Of a DNA stretch of 5,529 nt, positions 4,616-5,529 are shown one piece after another. The stretch comes from Candidatus Nanohaloarchaea archaeon (GTDB lineage Archaea > EX4484-52 > GLR71). The stretch covers positions 1 through 5,529 of the forward strand of contig JAUVES010000051.1 in the NCBI GenBank assembly GCA_030594675.1, read 5' to 3'. Below the pieces are notes generated by a model, which made no database searches, was not told the DNA's origin, and saw nothing but the letters and a program-made list of their open reading frames with translations. A program made the position numbers and the translations under genes. Every line of letters starts with the position of its first letter. The first letter of the stretch is position 1.

Positions 4616-5529
4616 TTAAAATGTATCCTCTTCTTTTCTGTAATTACTGAACTTTTCATGGAGTGCATCAATCTTTTTTATGCCGAAGTTATGATTATCC
4701 TGCGGCTGTGGTGCAAAAGATTTCTTATTTCTTTTGAATCTGTTTCCTATCTTTTCCGAGATTGAAGAAAGTGTGGAGCTGCTCTTGAGCTTTTTCTGGA
4801 AGAACTCACCTTTTGGTATATATTTCGCTTTTTCAGGAGGGAGGAGCATGTACCCAATAATTGATAAAATGATAAAAAAGAATACTGCCACAACTATTAT
4901 AATCGGTATGATCTTTGCTATATATGATATTTTTAACTCTTCTTCAGCAAGTATTTTTTCTATATCACTTATAAGGTATTCTGCCTGGCGCTTTGCCTTG
5001 AAAGCTTCTATGCTGTCTCCTGCATCAAGAAGCTCTTTTGACTGTGCTAAAAAATTCTTTGCTTCAATAAGCTTTTGCTTTGCATCCATAATTCTTGTCT
5101 CATTCAATGGCTTAAACAGTTTCTGGATAAAGTTCTGATTTGAAAACTTGTTGAAAATTTCATTCAGCCGCTCATTGTATTCCAAGAGATCTGTCTCTGC
5201 AGCATCAAGGTATCTTAATGTATCATTTACTGTCAGCTCTGATGCCAGCACTGAAAGTGTGAATGAGATTGTGTCATCAATTACAGAGTCTTCTGCTGAC
5301 ATTACGACAGTTATTGTGTGCTCTGAGACTTCTGCATTTTCTGGTATTGAGATATGTATATTGAATATTGTTGAATTTCCGGGATAGAGGGTCACTGTAA
5401 GATTGCCAGTTATATTATACCAGCCAGTCCAGTCAACTCCTGAAAGGGCCATGGTAAGATTATGAATAGTTTCATCCATGTTGTTTGCCACTGTTATGCT
5501 TACTGTTTTACTCATACCCTGCTTAATCT
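4616..5529 (-). CDS. C-terminal part of an exported Ig-like/stalk protein with one membrane anchor; N-terminus beyond the window
   Basis: The minus-strand frame is open through the right edge (IKQG precedes Met at 5515), so this is probably the tail of a longer protein rather than a gene starting at 5515. Counting from that Met, residues 1-90 look like an Ig-like beta-sandwich of the NEW3/CARDB type (VSITVANNMDETIHNL, LYPGNSTIFNIHISIPENAEV, TISFTLSV). Residues about 95-195 are a charged helical stalk with likely coiled coil (DAKQKLIEAKNFLAQSKELL; EAFKAKRQAEYLI). Residues 199-225 are a membrane helix, and the remaining 70 or so form a Lys-rich tail, so by the positive-inside rule the Ig domain is outside. 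Six N-x-S/T sequons (Asn19, 34, 38, 47, 97, 138) all lie in the outside part, fitting archaeal N-glycosylation. It is a surface protein of unknown function, perhaps for adhesion or cell-envelope structure. Confidence 0.8.
   Translation of the reverse strand, partial: IKQGMSKTVSITVANNMDETIHNLTMALSGVDWTGWYNITGNLTVTLYPGNSTIFNIHISIPENAEVSEHTITVVMSAEDSVIDDTISFTLSVLASELTVNDTLRYLDAAETDLLEYNERLNEIFNKFSNQNFIQKLFKPLNETRIMDAKQKLIEAKNFLAQSKELLDAGDSIEAFKAKRQAEYLISDIEKILAEEELKISYIAKIIPIIIVVAVFFFIILSIIGYMLLPPEKAKYIPKGEFFQKKLKSSSTLSSISEKIGNRFKRNKKSFAPQPQDNHNFGIKKIDALHEKFSNYRKEEDTF

Noticed and set aside
4385..4765. 126-codon plus-strand open frame from a GTG, spanning the tpiA start, the spacer and the end of the surface-protein gene
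   Set aside because: It overlaps two well-supported genes on the other strand, has no promoter or ribosome-binding site, and its product is a Phe/Ile/Tyr/Cys-rich string typical of a complementary-strand reading.
1..5529. tRNA, rRNA, CRISPR array, insertion sequence or direct tandem repeats
   Set aside because: I found no cloverleaf, regularly spaced repeats, transposase reading frame or terminal inverted repeats with target duplication; nearly all of the window is accounted for by protein-coding genes.

Overview
This AT-rich 5.5 kb window is most likely archaeal chromosome, plausibly from a DPANN-type or small uncultivated archaeon. The evidence is an ADP-dependent sugar kinase of the archaeal phosphofructokinase/glucokinase family, a short (219-residue) archaeal-type triosephosphate isomerase, an archaeal-type FKBP prolyl isomerase, and TATA boxes centred about 26-28 bp upstream of start codons with little or no leader. 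Lineage cannot be fixed further by eye.

Layout. Positions 1-733 (minus) hold the N-terminal 244 residues of a membrane-anchored FKBP-type peptidyl-prolyl isomerase with a Lys/Ala/Pro-rich tail; it runs off the left edge. A divergent intergenic region (734-836) carries two back-to-back TATA boxes, one inside a near-perfect 18-bp palindrome. A conserved-looking protein of unknown function lies on the plus strand (837-1298). It converges, with 38 bp between, on a minus-strand block read from right to left: tpiA (4394-3735), galT (3735-2770, stop/start overlap) and an ADP-dependent phosphofructokinase gene (2722-1337, 47 bp downstream of galT with its own TATA box). A spacer of about 220 bp (4395-4615) holds the tpiA promoter and a doubtful 25-codon ORF. 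The right end (4616-5529, minus) is the C-terminal part of an exported protein with an Ig-like domain, helical stalk, membrane anchor and basic tail; its start is outside the window.

How the genes fit together. ADP-PFK (fructose-6-phosphate to fructose-1,6-bisphosphate) and TPI (DHAP/GAP interconversion) are two steps of the modified archaeal Embden-Meyerhof pathway. GalT would link hexose-1-phosphates and UDP-sugars to it, for sugar entry or for glycan precursor supply. The two flanking membrane proteins have no evident metabolic link to this block.

No clearly new multi-gene system is visible. The points most worth a second look are the GC-rich pair of hairpins set in frame within the FKBP tail, the palindrome over the FKBP TATA box, and the uncharacterised 153-residue protein.
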